A stretch of DNA of 64,000 nt. It comes from Cotesia glomerata (lineage: Eukaryota; Arthropoda; Insecta; Hymenoptera; Braconidae). The translations under genes were made by a program, and so were the position numbers. The stretch spans positions 18,969,026-19,033,025 of the forward strand of contig NC_058165.1 in assembly GCF_020080835.1 (NCBI RefSeq), in the 5' to 3' direction. This document shows positions 1-11,025 of the stretch, piece after piece. How positions within the stretch are numbered: position 1 is the first letter of the stretch; each line of letters begins with the position of its first letter. The notes below the pieces were generated by a model. That model saw only the letters and a program-made list of their open reading frames with translations, was not told where the DNA came from and searched no databases.

Positions 1-1050
1 TTTTCATATATTTATATATATTATGTATATGTACATATGAAAAATATATAAAAAATACATGTGGGTACTCAAATGAAAGGTCTTGATGAGTCTAACATCA
101 AGATGAGCTTACATTTTTAAGAATATGAATAATTGAGAAATGACCTTGTATCTCGTGAACTATTGACATTTTTAAAGATACAAGCTCATTCCGATGTTAA
201 ACTTATCAAGAGCTTTCATTTGAGTACCCACATCAATTTTTCATATATTTATATATTTATATATATCACAAATACCATATATATGAAATATATAAAAAAA
301 TGCCATGTGGGTACTCAAATGAAAGCTCTTGATGAGTCTAACATCAAGATGAGCTTACATTTTTAAGAATATGAATAATTGAGAAATGACCTTGTATCTC
401 GTGAACTATTGACATTTTTAAAGATACAAGCTCATTCTGATGTTAAACTTATCAAGAGCTTTCATTTGAGTACCCACATCAATTTTTCATATATTTATAT
501 ATTTATATATATGTATATATGAAAAATATATCAAAAATGCATGTAGGTACTCAAAAGAAAGCTCGTGATGAGTGTAACGTCAGAATGAGCTTATATTATT
601 AAAATATATATATTATATATATGTATATATGACAAATATATTAAAATGCATTTTATTATTATCTTTGAATATTAATATTAAAGGATAGTAATTAAAATTT
701 TATATTTAAATCATTTTTCTTAAGAAAAAAAAAAAAAAAAAACATTTATTACAATTTTTAAAGAAAATTTTGAATTGATTAAAAATTACTTTGATTTTTT
801 TTATCATAAAAAAATCAAAATTTTGAATTTTAATATTTTTTCAGATATTAAATAACTTTTTTTAAGGTATAAGCTTACCCTGACATTATACTCATTAAGA
901 CCTTTAATTTGAGTACCCACATCAATTTTTCATATATTTATATATATTATGTATATGTACATATGAAAAATATATAAAAAATACATGTGGGTACTCAAAT
1001 GAAAGGTCTTGATGAGTCTAACATCAGGATGAGCTTATATCTTTAAAATA
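1..1050. repeat. Family A hairpin repeat cluster
   Basis: Left end of the window is a cluster of family A modules. Each module has two inverted arms containing the block TTTGAGTACCCACATCAAT (or its complement) with flanking 'aagctcat..gatgtta..ctcat', around an AT-only tip. Two modules beginning near 134 and 381 are a direct tandem pair (period about 247 bp). A spacer at 660-880 matches spacers inside the A array at 39.6-41.2 kb, so 1-1050 is one continuous A array cut by the window edge. The 77-aa frame here is only the repeat read through. Confidence 0.85.
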
Positions 1051-1189
1051 TATAATGGATATGGGTGATTCTCTGAAAGGATGTTTTTCGCTGTCCCAGG
1101 CATTTTTTTATTGGAAAAATTGTTATTTTGTTACTAAAAAAAATTTATTACGAAAGTAAAAAAACATTTCTATTTGGAGCATTGAAAAC

Positions 1190-1990
1190 TAAAATGAAAT
1201 AAATTTAGTTTAAAATTTAGTTTAAAAACATTAAATGTTTTATCAGATTAATTTCAATTAACGTTACGGACTGGTCCGTAAAATAAAATTTTCATTAAAA
1301 AAATACTTAAATATTTAGATCCTTAAAAATAAAAAACTTTCTTTAAAATTGTTAAAAATTACCTGTATCATAATTAACAATTAATAACAGCAATAATTCT
1401 AAAAATTTGTCAGTTAAATTCACGGACTAGTCCGTAAAATAAAAATTTTAATTCATCTTATTGCACACAATATAATTATTATCAATTTTCAGGGTTTATA
1501 TTAAAAAAAAACTAGAATTTAGTTTAAAAATATTAAATGTTTTATCAGATTAATTTTAATTAATTTTACGGACTAGTCCGTAAAATAAAATTTTCATTAA
1601 AAAAACACTTAAATATTTAGATCCTTAAAAATAAAAAACTTTCTCTAAAATTGTTAAAAATTACCGGTATCATAATTAACAATTAATAACAGCAATACTT
1701 TTAAAAGTTAGTCAGTTAAATTTACGGACTAGTCCGTAAAATCAAAACTAATTCATCTTACTGCATACAACATAATTATCATTAATTTTCAAGGTTTATA
1801 TTACAAAAAAAAAACTAGAATTTAGTTTAATAACATTAAATGATTGATTAGATTTAATTTAATTGATTTCACGGACTAGTCCGTAAAATTAATTAAATTA
1901 AAAAATACCCCAGTAAAAATAATTATTAAAAAAATTGTAAGTTGCTCAAAAATTAAAGAATTTGTTGATCTAAGTTTAGACTTGGAGATT
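1190..1990 (-). repeat. Palindrome array, left arm (5 copies)
   Basis: Five copies of TTTACGGACTAGTCCGTAAA or close variants, with cores at about 1267, 1422, 1568, 1724 and 1871. Spacings alternate near 155 and 146 bp, so the real unit is a dimer of two different spacers. One spacer carries 'aattttcagggtttatatt', the other 'gttaaaaattacc(t/g)gtatcat'. The spacers are the reverse complement of those in the array at 17.3-20.0 kb. The inner edge (1900-1965), containing AAATTGTAAGTTGCTCAAAA, also matches the inner edge of that array in inverse orientation. Confidence 0.8.
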
Positions 1991-2361
1991 TTTAATAATA
2001 ATTAAAAATGTATCATAAATTTTGATAAAGTCTGAAATCAAATTTTTGAATCCATAAATTGTAAATTAATTCTTTTAGCAAGCTTGGTGCGCTTTTGAGT
2101 GAAATAAAGATAAAAATAAATTCCTTTTAGTGATATGAGAGCGCTACAAAGTGTTTAGAAAAATGTTGGATTAAATGAAATGGGCGCGAAAGTTTAAAGA
2201 GGTTTATGAAAGGGCGTATTTGGAGAAACGCGTGTGACCCGTACTGGTGAAAACATTAACTGTATTCCAGGCTGTCCTTTCTCATACATATGGAACATTT
2301 CATTATATCAGAGCCGCTCGATGTATAATTTACTTTTGCGTAAGTCACTTCATCCACGGTG

Positions 2362-2429
<68 letters not shown>

Positions 2430-3003
2430 CTGGAGCGTGAGTGCAGGACATTTATGCTGACAAAAAGTCAATTTTACATTGCTAATTCAAAGTCTACTGT
2501 AAATAAATAAAACAAATATTATTATTTTATTTAAAATCATAAATATATGCACGGGGAATCCTCTGTACAATTAATTAATATTCCTTGTATATTAATATTT
2601 TAATAAATAAATTATGTAAACAACACACGAATTATTGTCGTTATTATTATCATCACACAGGTTGAATTTTCCGTCGTTATATTATATAATATTACGAAAA
2701 TGAGAAAACACAATTGGGAAATAGGAAACGGTAAGTTAATTAATTCAAGTTGAAAGTAAACTCAATGTACTGCTTGCATTCGAGAGGTTATTTATTATTA
2801 TCATAATTATGCTGTAAGATGAAATAAAGTGTAAAAATGCCTTCAAAATTAATAATTCATTATTTTTTATATATTTTGACGTAAGATGGATTTTTTGCTG
2901 TAAGATGGGATACAAGTGTAAAATATTTTCTGTTGGAGACATTTTATTAATTTATTATAATTAGCCGAAAGATGGAACACTATGTCGTAAGATGGAGCAT
3001 ATA
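1990..3003. other. Non-repetitive stretch, no gene seen
   Basis: AT-rich sequence with a slightly GC-richer part at 2080-2360 and an AT microsatellite at 2364-2426. Frames on both strands here are short and run through the microsatellite (isoleucine-tyrosine runs), so they are not credible genes. No splice-flanked coding exon was recognised. Confidence 0.5.
2364..2426. repeat. (AT)n microsatellite
   Basis: Uninterrupted AT dinucleotide run of about 60 bp. Unlike most AT runs in this window it is not at the tip of a family A hairpin. Confidence 0.95.
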
Positions 3004-3855
3004 CACGAAAAGAAATTTTCTTTGAAATTCACCCTTAAATTAACGACAAAAATTACCTGTATTGTAATCATGGGACGCTAAGGTGCTGCTTTACCATTTA
3101 TTAACAGAAATACTTTTTACAGGTGTGAGTAAAATTTACCAGTCTCCAGTAAAAAAAATTAGGAAAACGGTAAACCCTGAAGGCCATCCGTGCAACTTCC
3201 CGCTAATTCCATATCTGGGTGAATAAAACTGCACTAATGATGTTTTTGAGCTCTTCGAGCTCAAAAATACAATTTATGTGTTATTTTGAGCGCTTCGAGC
3301 TCAAAAGTCTGATAGAAGTATCATAGAACAATATTTTTTAAATTTTCAAACCGCACTAACTTTTAAATGAATCAACCGATTTTCACGCGGTTGGCAGTAT
3401 TTGACGCAATTTTTTTAGTTTCGTGAAGAATCTTCAAGTTTGAATTGATAAAACTAAGAAATTTGGAGTAATTCCAAAAAAACACTTTTTCTGGTTTTCT
3501 TTAGTTCATGATATTTCTTGAACGAATTGACCAATTTTGACCGGCTTGACGGCGATCGACGTAATTTTTTCATGCTAATAGCTGATTAGTTTTTGAAATT
3601 AATCAGTGCATCCGTTTAAAAGTTATTCCAAAAAATATCGGAGTTATGTTAAAAAACACTTGTTTCCAAATATTTTATCGAGGATATCTCTCGAACCAAT
3701 CAACCGATTTCCACGTTTTTGGCGGCGATCGACGCAATTTTTTAAGCTCTGAAATTATTCTACATCATCAAAAACGATCCGAGAAGAAATGACGAAGTTA
3801 TGTCAAAAAAACACTTTTTTTGGTTTTCTTTTGTTCACGATATCTCTCGAACGAA

Positions 3856-4306
3856 GAATATATGGTGAGGCTTTCGCCTACCTCCGAAGAGGCCGTTTCC
3901 TGGGCTCAAAAGAGCTATACACGCACGTATATTTGTCCTACCCTCACATAGGAAATACACAGCCAAGTTTGCCGGCAAGGAAAAACCCTGTCCTCAAGCA
4001 TTTACGCTATCATAGGACAGATGTGAATTGAGTTGATTTTAACGTCAATCTGTCCTCGTACTTAGTTAACTGTATCAACCCATTCAACGACTGCGTTAGC
4101 CTGATCGGTAATATAATAACAACCCGACCAGTTACCAGCGGGGCCCATGCGGGGAGGTGCAGCCGTAAGACCTGTTTGAGCCGTAACACCTATCCCCCCT
4201 TACAAGAGTCTCGTTCGTTCGTTCTTCTGTCTATCCTAGTCCCCGAATCTTTGAGCTTACTTGCGTTGCCAAATTATTTTGACAACGTCACGAGGCCTTG
4301 CTCAGA
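3856..4306. mobile_element. Retroposed insert with 15-bp target duplication
   Basis: This GC-richer 451-bp segment interrupts element C. It is flanked by perfect direct repeats ATATCTCTCGAACGA at 3840-3854 and 4307-4321, while the uninterrupted C copy near 28950 has the 15-mer only once. A long target-site duplication with no terminal inverted repeats is the signature of target-primed reverse transcription, so this is a SINE or a 5'-truncated non-LTR element. I see no tRNA-like A/B boxes and no clear poly-A tail, so the class and orientation are unresolved. Short frames overlapping it (3789-4031, 4176-4385) are not convincing proteins. Confidence 0.7.
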
Positions 4307-4465
4307 ATATCTCTCGAACGAATCAACCGATTTTGACCGGATTAGCGACGATCGGCGTGGTTTTTCAAACTTAAGGGCGGATTAGTTTTTGAAGTTGATC
4401 GATAGAGCCGTTTAAAAGTTTATCCAAAAAAACCACTTTCAAAAATGATTTTTTTCTTATTTTTA

Positions 4466-5325
4466 ACTTCCCGCTAAGAAAATTGAAAATTTTCAAAAAT
4501 CGGGAAGTTATTGGTTTTACCCCGTTTTTCGAAAATCGAGTTTTCATCAGATCTCGACGTTTTGAGGTCCTAGGAAGCTTTCCTGACTATTCCCGCGAGG
4601 GTGTCACTATGTCTGTATGTATGTGTGAGTGTGTGTAAGTATGTAAACCTCTTATAACTTTCGAACGGTTGAACCGATTTCATCGCGGTTAGTGCCATTC
4701 GAAAGGGCTTCGCCAAACTTAGATTTCCTGTTAATTTGAACCGATTCGGACCGATAGATTTTGAGAAATTTGGAGAAATCTAAAAAAAAGTAGGAAAAAA
4801 AATTTTTTCTGAAGTGGTTTTTTTGGGATAACTTTTAAACGGCTCAACCGATCGATTCCAAAAACTAATCAGCTCTCAACCTTGAAAAACCACGTCGATC
4901 GTCGCCAATCCGGTCAAAATCGGTTGATTCGTTCGAGAGATATCGTGAACGAAAGAAAACAGAAAAAAGTGTTTTTTCAGAGTTACTCCGAAATTTCTAG
5001 TTTGACCAATTGAAACTTAGAAATTCGTTATGAGGCTTAAAAAACTGCGTAGAATGCCGCCAACCGCGTAAAAATCGGTTGATTCATTCAAAAGTTATTG
5101 CGGTATGAACATTCAAAAAATAGTGTTCTATGAAACTTCTATCAGACTTTTGAGCTCAAAGAGCTCAAAAGCATTAAAAAGGTATCTTTTTGAGCTCGGA
5201 GAGCTTAAAACAACACACAGATTGTACTTTTGAGCTCGAAGAGCTCAAAAAAGCGGCCAGGTATTAACGGAATTAGCGGGAAGTTGAAGGATGGCCTTTA
5301 GGGTCAACCGTTTTCCTAATTTTTT
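4466..5325 (+). mobile_element. Element C copy 2, inserted inside copy 1
   Basis: Starts at AACTTCCCGCTAAG and ends near 'gggtcaaccgttttcctaa' plus a T run. It lies in the opposite orientation to the surrounding C copy. The host copy resumes at about 5325 with 'aagatttttcaaaatttctcg', and the copies at 28.4 and 50.6 kb are continuous across that point, so the junction is an insertion and not part of the family structure. Confidence 0.65.
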
Positions 5326-6057
5326 TTTAAGATTTTTCAAAATTTCTCGAAATCTATCGGTCCGAATCGGTTCAAATTCTCAGGAAATCTAAGTTAGAAA
5401 GAACTCTAGTTACATAATCACACACACACACACATACATACAGACATAGTGACAACCTTGCGCGGATAGTCAGGGAAGCTTCCTGTGACCTTCAAACGTC
5501 GAGATCTGATGAAAACTTGATTTTTGCAAAACGGGGTAAAAACAATAACTTCCCGATTTTTGAAAATCTTCGATTTTCTTAGCGGGAAGTTAAAAATTTT
5601 GATTTTCAATGCAGCTTGCCGCTTGGAATATAATTATTATTGGACATATTTTTACTAACGGAATATTATTATTATAAATTTTCTAGGTTTTATATTTAGA
5701 AAAAAGTTGATTTTAATTTAACAACATTAAATGTTTATTTGATTTTTTTAATTTAATTTATTTTTTTAGGTTATTTCACTTTACAATCTATATATATAGA
5801 ATAATAGCAAATATTTATAGATAATTAAGAATGTCATTAAAGCACATCTTTATAATTAATAGTTAACTAATTGCATTAAATTTTATTATAATGATAATTG
5901 TATAAATGTGTTGTTAGAATTAATTTACAGTTAATTGTAATTGAGTGTCAACTGATCACTGACATGTGAAATTTTGTAAACAGCTGAGAAGTCTAGAGCG
6001 ATTGCAGCGCCGCTGAAAAGTCGGTGGATAGTAACGTTACTTAGATTCTTTTTTACT

Positions 6058-6606
6058 TGGCGCGATTTTTTTACAGTGAAACTGTTTTTGTTCGGATTTC
6101 AGTATTTTTTGTAATTATAATAAAAATTGACAATTTTAATTTAATACATTTCCGGTGGCAAACTATTCCCTTTAAGCTATAGTTCATGTAAAAGTTATTC
6201 TTGCGCCGCCTGAGGTGTGTAATTGCAAGCTGTCAAATATCTTTTTTTCACTGTAGTTTCCCATCTATTATAAGATTAGCATGCATCCTTATATTATTTA
6301 GTCTCTGGCCGTCCGCTTTTTACATAAGAAAAAAGTTAAAATCTAAAAATCTGGGTCGCTATAGTTTGTGCTGATATTTTTAATAATTTTAAATAGAAAT
6401 TATAAAGATAATTGATAATAATCAAGTAATACGCGTAATAAAAAGCATGAACTACTATTATAAAATATCATATAGAAAAAAAATCAAAATAAATTTGAAA
6501 AAAAATTTGTAACCTCAAAAAACCGTTCTGCTTACGGTATATACACACTCGGTAATCTGGCTTGAGAACGGAACTTGGCGCCAGACTCTATCGAGTCTGT
6601 TGATAG
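6058..6606 (+). mobile_element. Element D copy 1, diverged
   Basis: Interrupts MITE X between 'gattcttttttac' and 'agtttcagtaaaatctttt'. It carries the D body: 'cagtgaaactgtttttgttcg', the 'tatagtttgtgctgat' block and the 'cttggcgccaga' terminal hairpin. It is shorter and more diverged than the D copies at 7.3 and 49.4 kb, and it lacks the outer half of the 5' hairpin. Confidence 0.65.
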
Positions 6607-7065
6607 TAGTTTCAGTAAAATCTTTTGTTTTTACTGTAATTTTTAAGATTAAATCAGTAAAAATAACTTTTAATCTAATTAATTTTTTACGTTTATAATT
6701 TTTTACCGGTAAAAATTAATGGTACTTTTCTGGATTTTTTACACGGAAAGAAAATTGAAGGAGTTTTTACTATTTTACTATTGTAATTTTTACTACATAA
6801 AATAGTAACGGTGGACTATACTTCTCATTTAGTAATTTTTACGATCTACTATTGTAAATTTTATCCACCAAATAAGACTAGCAAGAGTCTTAAAAAGTCG
6901 AATACTATAGAGCAAATTATACAATATGTGTTTGTGAACTTTACAATTCAACTATTGTAAAAATTCACAGTTGGTTTTTTTAAAACAAATATTACGGAGG
7001 GAGAGAGATAGAAGGTTGGACTAATTGGTACCTGTACAGTAATCGAAAAAAGAAACCGACATTTT

Positions 7066-7141
7066 CGTGCTATCTGGGAATCGAACCCAGAACTCTGTGT
7101 TGGCAGCCAGAGACTCTCCCTCTACGCTATCTGAGGTAAAC
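7066..7141 (-). other. tRNA-like segment inside element E
   Basis: On the minus strand there is a perfect T arm, CTGGG TTCGATT CCCAG, with the canonical B-box GGTTCGATTCC. Upstream is an A-box-like TAGCGTAGAGG and a 5-bp stem CTCTG/CAGAG around a 10-nt loop containing TGCCA, which resembles a Gly-GCC anticodon region. The acceptor stem does not pair and the anticodon loop is too long, so this is a tRNA-derived sequence and not a functional tRNA gene. The second E copy carries it almost unchanged (10427-10500). Confidence 0.7.
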
Positions 7142-7260
7142 TAAGACAAATACCCTTTAACATTTACATAAACTCGGAGTCTAGCGCTGTGCACGGCCAT
7201 CACTCACACTAATTGAGAAACATTCCAATTCAACTATTGTAAAATTTGCTATAGTTCTAT

Positions 7261-8302
7261 CCACAGATTCGGTAGAATCTGGCGCCAAGTTCCGTTCAAA
7301 TCCGTTGTAAACGGAGCGCCAGACTACCGACTGTGTTTACTGTAAGCAGAACGGTATTTCGAGGTTGCAGAATTTTATTTAATTATATGGTTCTCCTTTT
7401 TCCAAAATAATATATTATAAAAGTAATTTATACTTTATTTTACTGATATTAATTAATTATAATCAATTATAACACTTAATTCACTTAAAATTATTAAATT
7501 TTATCAGCACAAACTATAGTAAGCCCAGAAATTTCGATCCTGACTTTTTTTCGATGGGGAATATCAGCGCCACAGACTAGATAAAATAAAAATGTGTAGT
7601 AATCCTTCCTATAGACACGCAACTACAGTAAAAAGTGATTCATAGCTTGCATCTATGGCCGCCAGGGTGCACTGGAATTACATCTACATAAACTGTAGCT
7701 TTAAGGGGATAGTTTGCAGTAAAAAATGCAGTCAACACGAGATTTAAGTTGTTATCAATTGTAAATTTTCATTATAATTACAAAATACTAAAATCCGAAC
7801 AAAACAGTTTCACTGTAAAAAGTCGCACCAAGTCCACGTTCATAAGACTATTAGGAAAAAAAATTTTTTTTCTTTACAAAAGATACAAAATAAAAAATTA
7901 AAAATCCGAGTAACCGATATGATTGTTTATGATTTTCGGAAATTAAAAAATTTTTTGTGAATTTAAAAATTAAAAAAAAAATTTTAGAACGTACTTGGTG
8001 TGCGTCATTGTGTATTTCAATTTTTTTAAAGTCCTAGTAAATAGATTTTACGAATGTCATTAAAAGTAAAATATTTTGCAACCGCGCACACTAAATACGT
8101 TCTAAAATTTTTTTTTAATTTTTAAATTTACAAAAAAATTTTTTTTAATTTCCGAAAATCATAAACAATCATATCGGTTACTCGGATTTTTTAATTTTTT
8201 TATTTTGTATCTTTTTGTAAAGAAAAAAAAAATTTTTTTCCTAATAGTCTTATGAACGTGGACTTGGTGCGACTTTTTTACAGTGAAACTGTTTTTGTTC
8301 GG
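7261..8302 (-). mobile_element. Element D copy 2, complete
   Basis: About 1042 bp, from CCACAGATTCGGTAGAATC to CTGTTTTTGTTCGG, flanked by AT on both sides. The uninterrupted E copy (near 10300) gives the empty site 'ttctATtggaaag' on the complement, so the ends and an AT duplication (or insertion between A and T with ends TCC/GGA) are read directly. One end is a hairpin of 'ggtag..tctggcgc', the other a 508-bp inverted repeat (F, 7795-8302). Non-coding. Confidence 0.8.
7795..8302. repeat. Long hairpin F at one end of element D
   Basis: Near-perfect inverted repeat. The arms begin CCGAACAAAACAGTTTCACT and run about 215 bp each through 'gtcgcaccaagtccacgttc' and 'gtaaccgatatgattg' to an unpaired centre near 8030-8090. 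The same hairpin terminates the D copy at 49406-49896. Transcription would give long double-stranded RNA. Confidence 0.8.
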
Positions 8303-8612
8303 ATTGGAAAGATACAGAGGCAGCACTGGAAATTTTCATCTCTTACTTTTTACAATAGTAATATCGTATTTTTTCATGAATAAATAGTATTTTTTCTTCT
8401 AAAATATTTGACAATTAATAGTAATAAAAGTATAGTCCAGCTTTACAATAGTTATATCGTAAATTTTCCTAGAAATTTTTTCCCGTGTACTTTTCTGGAT
8501 TTTTTACATTGTAATTATGAATAATTATTGAAAGAATTATAATTAGATCAGGAATTTACGAATGTCCCACGATTACTGTGGTTTTAACGGTAATTTTTAG
8601 TAGTAAATTTCT

Positions 8613-9677
8613 TTAGAAAAATGAAGCTTTAAAATTAATAAGCTCGATGATAAAGTGTTATATAAATAATTTGTCAAAAAGAGAGTTTGTTGGAGGTAGA
8701 GAAATAAACGGTTTACCAATTGACGTATTCACTTTAACGAAACATGAATTTGTTGGATGTCGATTGGAGGAAAAAAACCCGCGGTTACTTTTTTGCTCAT
8801 CAGAACACCGACTGGAGCGTATTTCTCTGGTGTAGAATGCTGAGTGTAGGCCGTTGCGGATAGGAGAGTGCTGAATTAAAGTCCGCAGGGTGAATCAGAC
8901 AACGACAGTAACACAATTAGACTAACAATCGATCGAGCTGTGATGAGTATAAACAAATTGACAATTTAATATTTAAATTATTTTTTTACTGCCAACTAGA
9001 AAGCTCCAGGTTTCGTTTTTTTCTTTCGGTTTCAACGAGGTGTAAGATTAACAATTAGCGATAGTGGTAATTGTCAGTGTCTTATATACTTTAATTGAAA
9101 TTCAATTTAAGGAAATTTAATAAATAAGTGAATAAGAATTTTATAATAATTCATGCAAGAATTTGTAAAGGTATTTATTTTTATTAAAATAACAAGTTGA
9201 AAAAAGAATTCCTTTTTTTTATGAAAATGTTAGGCTTAAATTGCGTATAAAGATACAAAATAATAAATCGCGGGGTGAAAAAAACCCGAAAGAGACAAAG
9301 CAGTGGTACAGCCGAGTGTTAGTACGTCTATGGCATTAGAATCTCTATTGGTTGTTGCATGAGGCTTGGAGGGTGAGTTAGTTGTGTATGCTCCGAAACG
9401 AGAGGGAGGACGGAGCATCAAAAGCAATGTTTGGTGGCGCTATAATGAAATGAATTTATGCAGAGCCGTAATGCCTGAATATTTAGCGACCCTCTTCTGG
9501 GAGTGAGTTCTGGCCATCACCTCAAGCCGCCCGTCGGCAATACATTTCCGCTTTCCAGTATCCAACGAGCATTTATCTAAAACGAAAGCTTTGTTCATAA
9601 CAGCTCCGCAATCTGATGGATTTAAGGAGTTTTTGATAAAAAACCAAAAAAGTTTACACAGAAGAATTTTGTTCTAT
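8613..9677. other. Non-repetitive stretch, no confident gene
   Basis: Moderate-complexity sequence without recognised repeats. A 62-aa frame at 8647-8835 and a 63-aa frame at 9236-9427 (minus) have no recognisable motif. Parts at 8830-8950 and 9470-9620 are GC-richer than their surroundings and could be conserved non-coding or exon sequence; nothing decides it. Confidence 0.4.
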
Positions 9678-10118
9678 CCACAGATTCGGTAGAATCTGGC
9701 GCTAAGTTCCGTTCAAATCTGCTGTAAACGGAGCGCCAGACTACCGACTGTGTTTACTGTAAACACAACGGTATTTTGAGGTTGCAAAATTTTATTTAAT
9801 TCTACGGTACTTTTTTTTTCTAAATTGTATATTATAACAGTAATTCATACTTTATTTGACACTTATTAATTAATTATATTCACTTATAACAATTAATCTA
9901 CTTGAAATTATTAAATTTAATCAGCACAAACTATAGCAACGCAAAAATTTCGATCCTGACTTTTTTTTCGATGGGCAAAGTGATCTGCCACAGACTAAAT
10001 AATTCGAGAATGCATAGTAATCCTTCATTAGATGGGAAACTACAGTTAAAAATAGATATTTCACAGCTTGCATCTACACCCGCCAGGGTGCGCTGGAATT
10101 ATTTTTACATAAACTGTA

Positions 10119-10820
10119 CACGGGAAAAAATTTCTGGGAAAATTTACGATATAACTATTGTAAAGCTGGACTATACTTTTATTACTATTAATTGTCAAAT
10201 ATTTTAGAAGAAAAAATACTATTTATTCATGAAAAAATACGATATTACTATTGTAAAAAGTAAGAGATGAAAATTTCCAGTGCTGCCTCTGTATCTTTCC
10301 AATAGAACTATAGCAAATTTTACAATAGTTGAATTGGAATGTTTCTCAATTAGTGTGAGTGATGGCCGTGCACAGCGCTAGACTCCGAGTTTATGTAAAT
10401 GTTAAAGGGTATGTGTCTTAGTTTACCTCAGATAGCGTAGAGGGAGAGTCTCTGGCTGCCAACACAGAGTTCTGGGTTCGATTCCCAGATAGGACGAAAA
10501 TGCCGGTTTCTTTTTTCGATTACTGTACAGGTACCAATTAGTCCAACCTTCTATCTCTCTCCCTCCGTAATATTTGTTTTAAAAAAACCAACTGTGAATT
10601 TTTACAATAGTTGAATTGTAAAGTTCACAAACACATATTGTATAATTTGCTCTATAGTATTCGACTTTTTAAGACTCTTGCTAGTCTTATTTGGTGGATA
10701 AAATTTACAATAATAGATCGTAAAAATTACTAAATGAGAAGTATAGCCCACCGTTACTATTTTATTTAGTAAAAATTACAATAGTTAAACAGTAAAAACT
10801 CCTTCAATTTTCTTTCCGTG
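10119..10820 (+). mobile_element. Element E copy 2, uninterrupted
   Basis: Counted as 702 bp, from CACGGGAAAAAATTTC to 'aattttctttccgtg', flanked by TA on both sides (10117-10118, 10821-10822). The corresponding uninterrupted D sequence near 7696 reads 'aactgtagctttaagg', giving the empty site. Strand is set by the tRNA-like segment. It serves as the empty-site reference for the D insertion in E copy 1. Confidence 0.85.
10427..10500 (+). other. tRNA-like segment inside element E copy 2
   Basis: Same structure as the minus-strand segment at 7066-7141: A-box-like TAGCGTAGAGG, CTCTG/CAGAG stem, and a perfect T arm with TTCGATT loop. Acceptor ends do not pair. A single difference near the 3' side (aggacg versus agcacg) separates the two copies. 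Confidence 0.7.
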
Positions 10821-11025
10821 TAGTTTCAAGGGGATAGTTTGCTATAAAAAATGCAACCAACACGAGATTTAATCAAGTTGGTACCAATTGTAAATTTTTA
10901 TTATAATTACAAAAAATACTAAAATCCGAACAAAAACAGTTTCACTGTAAAAAAATCGCGCCAAGTCCACGTTCATAAGACTATTAAGAAAAAAAAATTT
11001 GTTTTTTTCTTTACAAAAATATATA

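Larger units (their letters stand above)
3157..5597 (-). mobile_element. Element C copy 1, with two inserts
   Basis: Reads from 'aaaacggtaaaccctgaagg' and 'gcaacttcccgctaattcc' at the left to 'cttagcgggaagtt' at the right; AACTTCCCGCTAA thus recurs in inverted form near both ends. Contains the near-palindromes TTTTGAGCTCTTCGAGCTC and several diverged monomers of about 150-170 bp, each with a 'atatctctcgaacgaatcaaccga'-like core, and a CA microsatellite near 5420. It is interrupted by a 451-bp retroposed insert (3856-4306) and by a second, oppositely oriented C (4466-5325). Non-coding. Confidence 0.7.
6742..8487 (-). mobile_element. Element E copy 1 (TIR CACGG), hit by D
   Basis: Terminal inverted repeats begin CACGGAAAGAAAATT (left) and CACGGGAAAAAATTTC (right, complement). 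The flanks are a perfect 19-bp direct repeat, TACTTTTCTGGATTTTTTA, at 6723-6741 and 8488-8506. The interior is split by element D (7261-8302). Removing D and its 2-bp duplication leaves 702 bp, exactly the length counted for the uninterrupted E at 10119-10820. It contains a tRNA-like segment on the minus strand (7066-7141). There is no open reading frame; it is a non-autonomous element. Confidence 0.8.
3004..8612 (+). mobile_element. MITE X copy 1, split by three insertions
   Basis: Begins with CACGAAAAGAAATTTTCTTT after a TA and ends near 'tttttagtagtaaatttcttta'. Its pieces (3004-3156, 5598-6057, 6607-6741, 8488-8612) align in order with the copy at 20922-22006. Subtracting the inserts leaves about 850 bp, close to the 865 bp of the other copy without its own insert. 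Both ends carry 'attacc..gta..aatc.tgggac' in inverted orientation, so X is an inverted-repeat, non-autonomous element with no coding capacity. The inserts are C (3157-5597), D (about 6058-6606) and E (6742-8487). Confidence 0.75.

Noticed and set aside
1266..1900. CRISPR-like array
   Set aside because: Repeats are 14-20-bp palindromes about 150 bp apart with related, not unique, spacers, in a eukaryotic context.
2247..2510. Frames with long Ile-Tyr runs on both strands
   Set aside because: They are translations of an AT dinucleotide microsatellite. The same applies at 37584-37799 and 52624-52824.
7066..7141. Functional tRNA-Gly gene
   Set aside because: The acceptor stem does not pair, the anticodon loop is 10 nt, and the segment is carried inside a mobile element in two copies.
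9902..10207. 101-aa frame
   Set aside because: It spans the junction between element D and the inserted element E, so it cannot be an ancestral gene.
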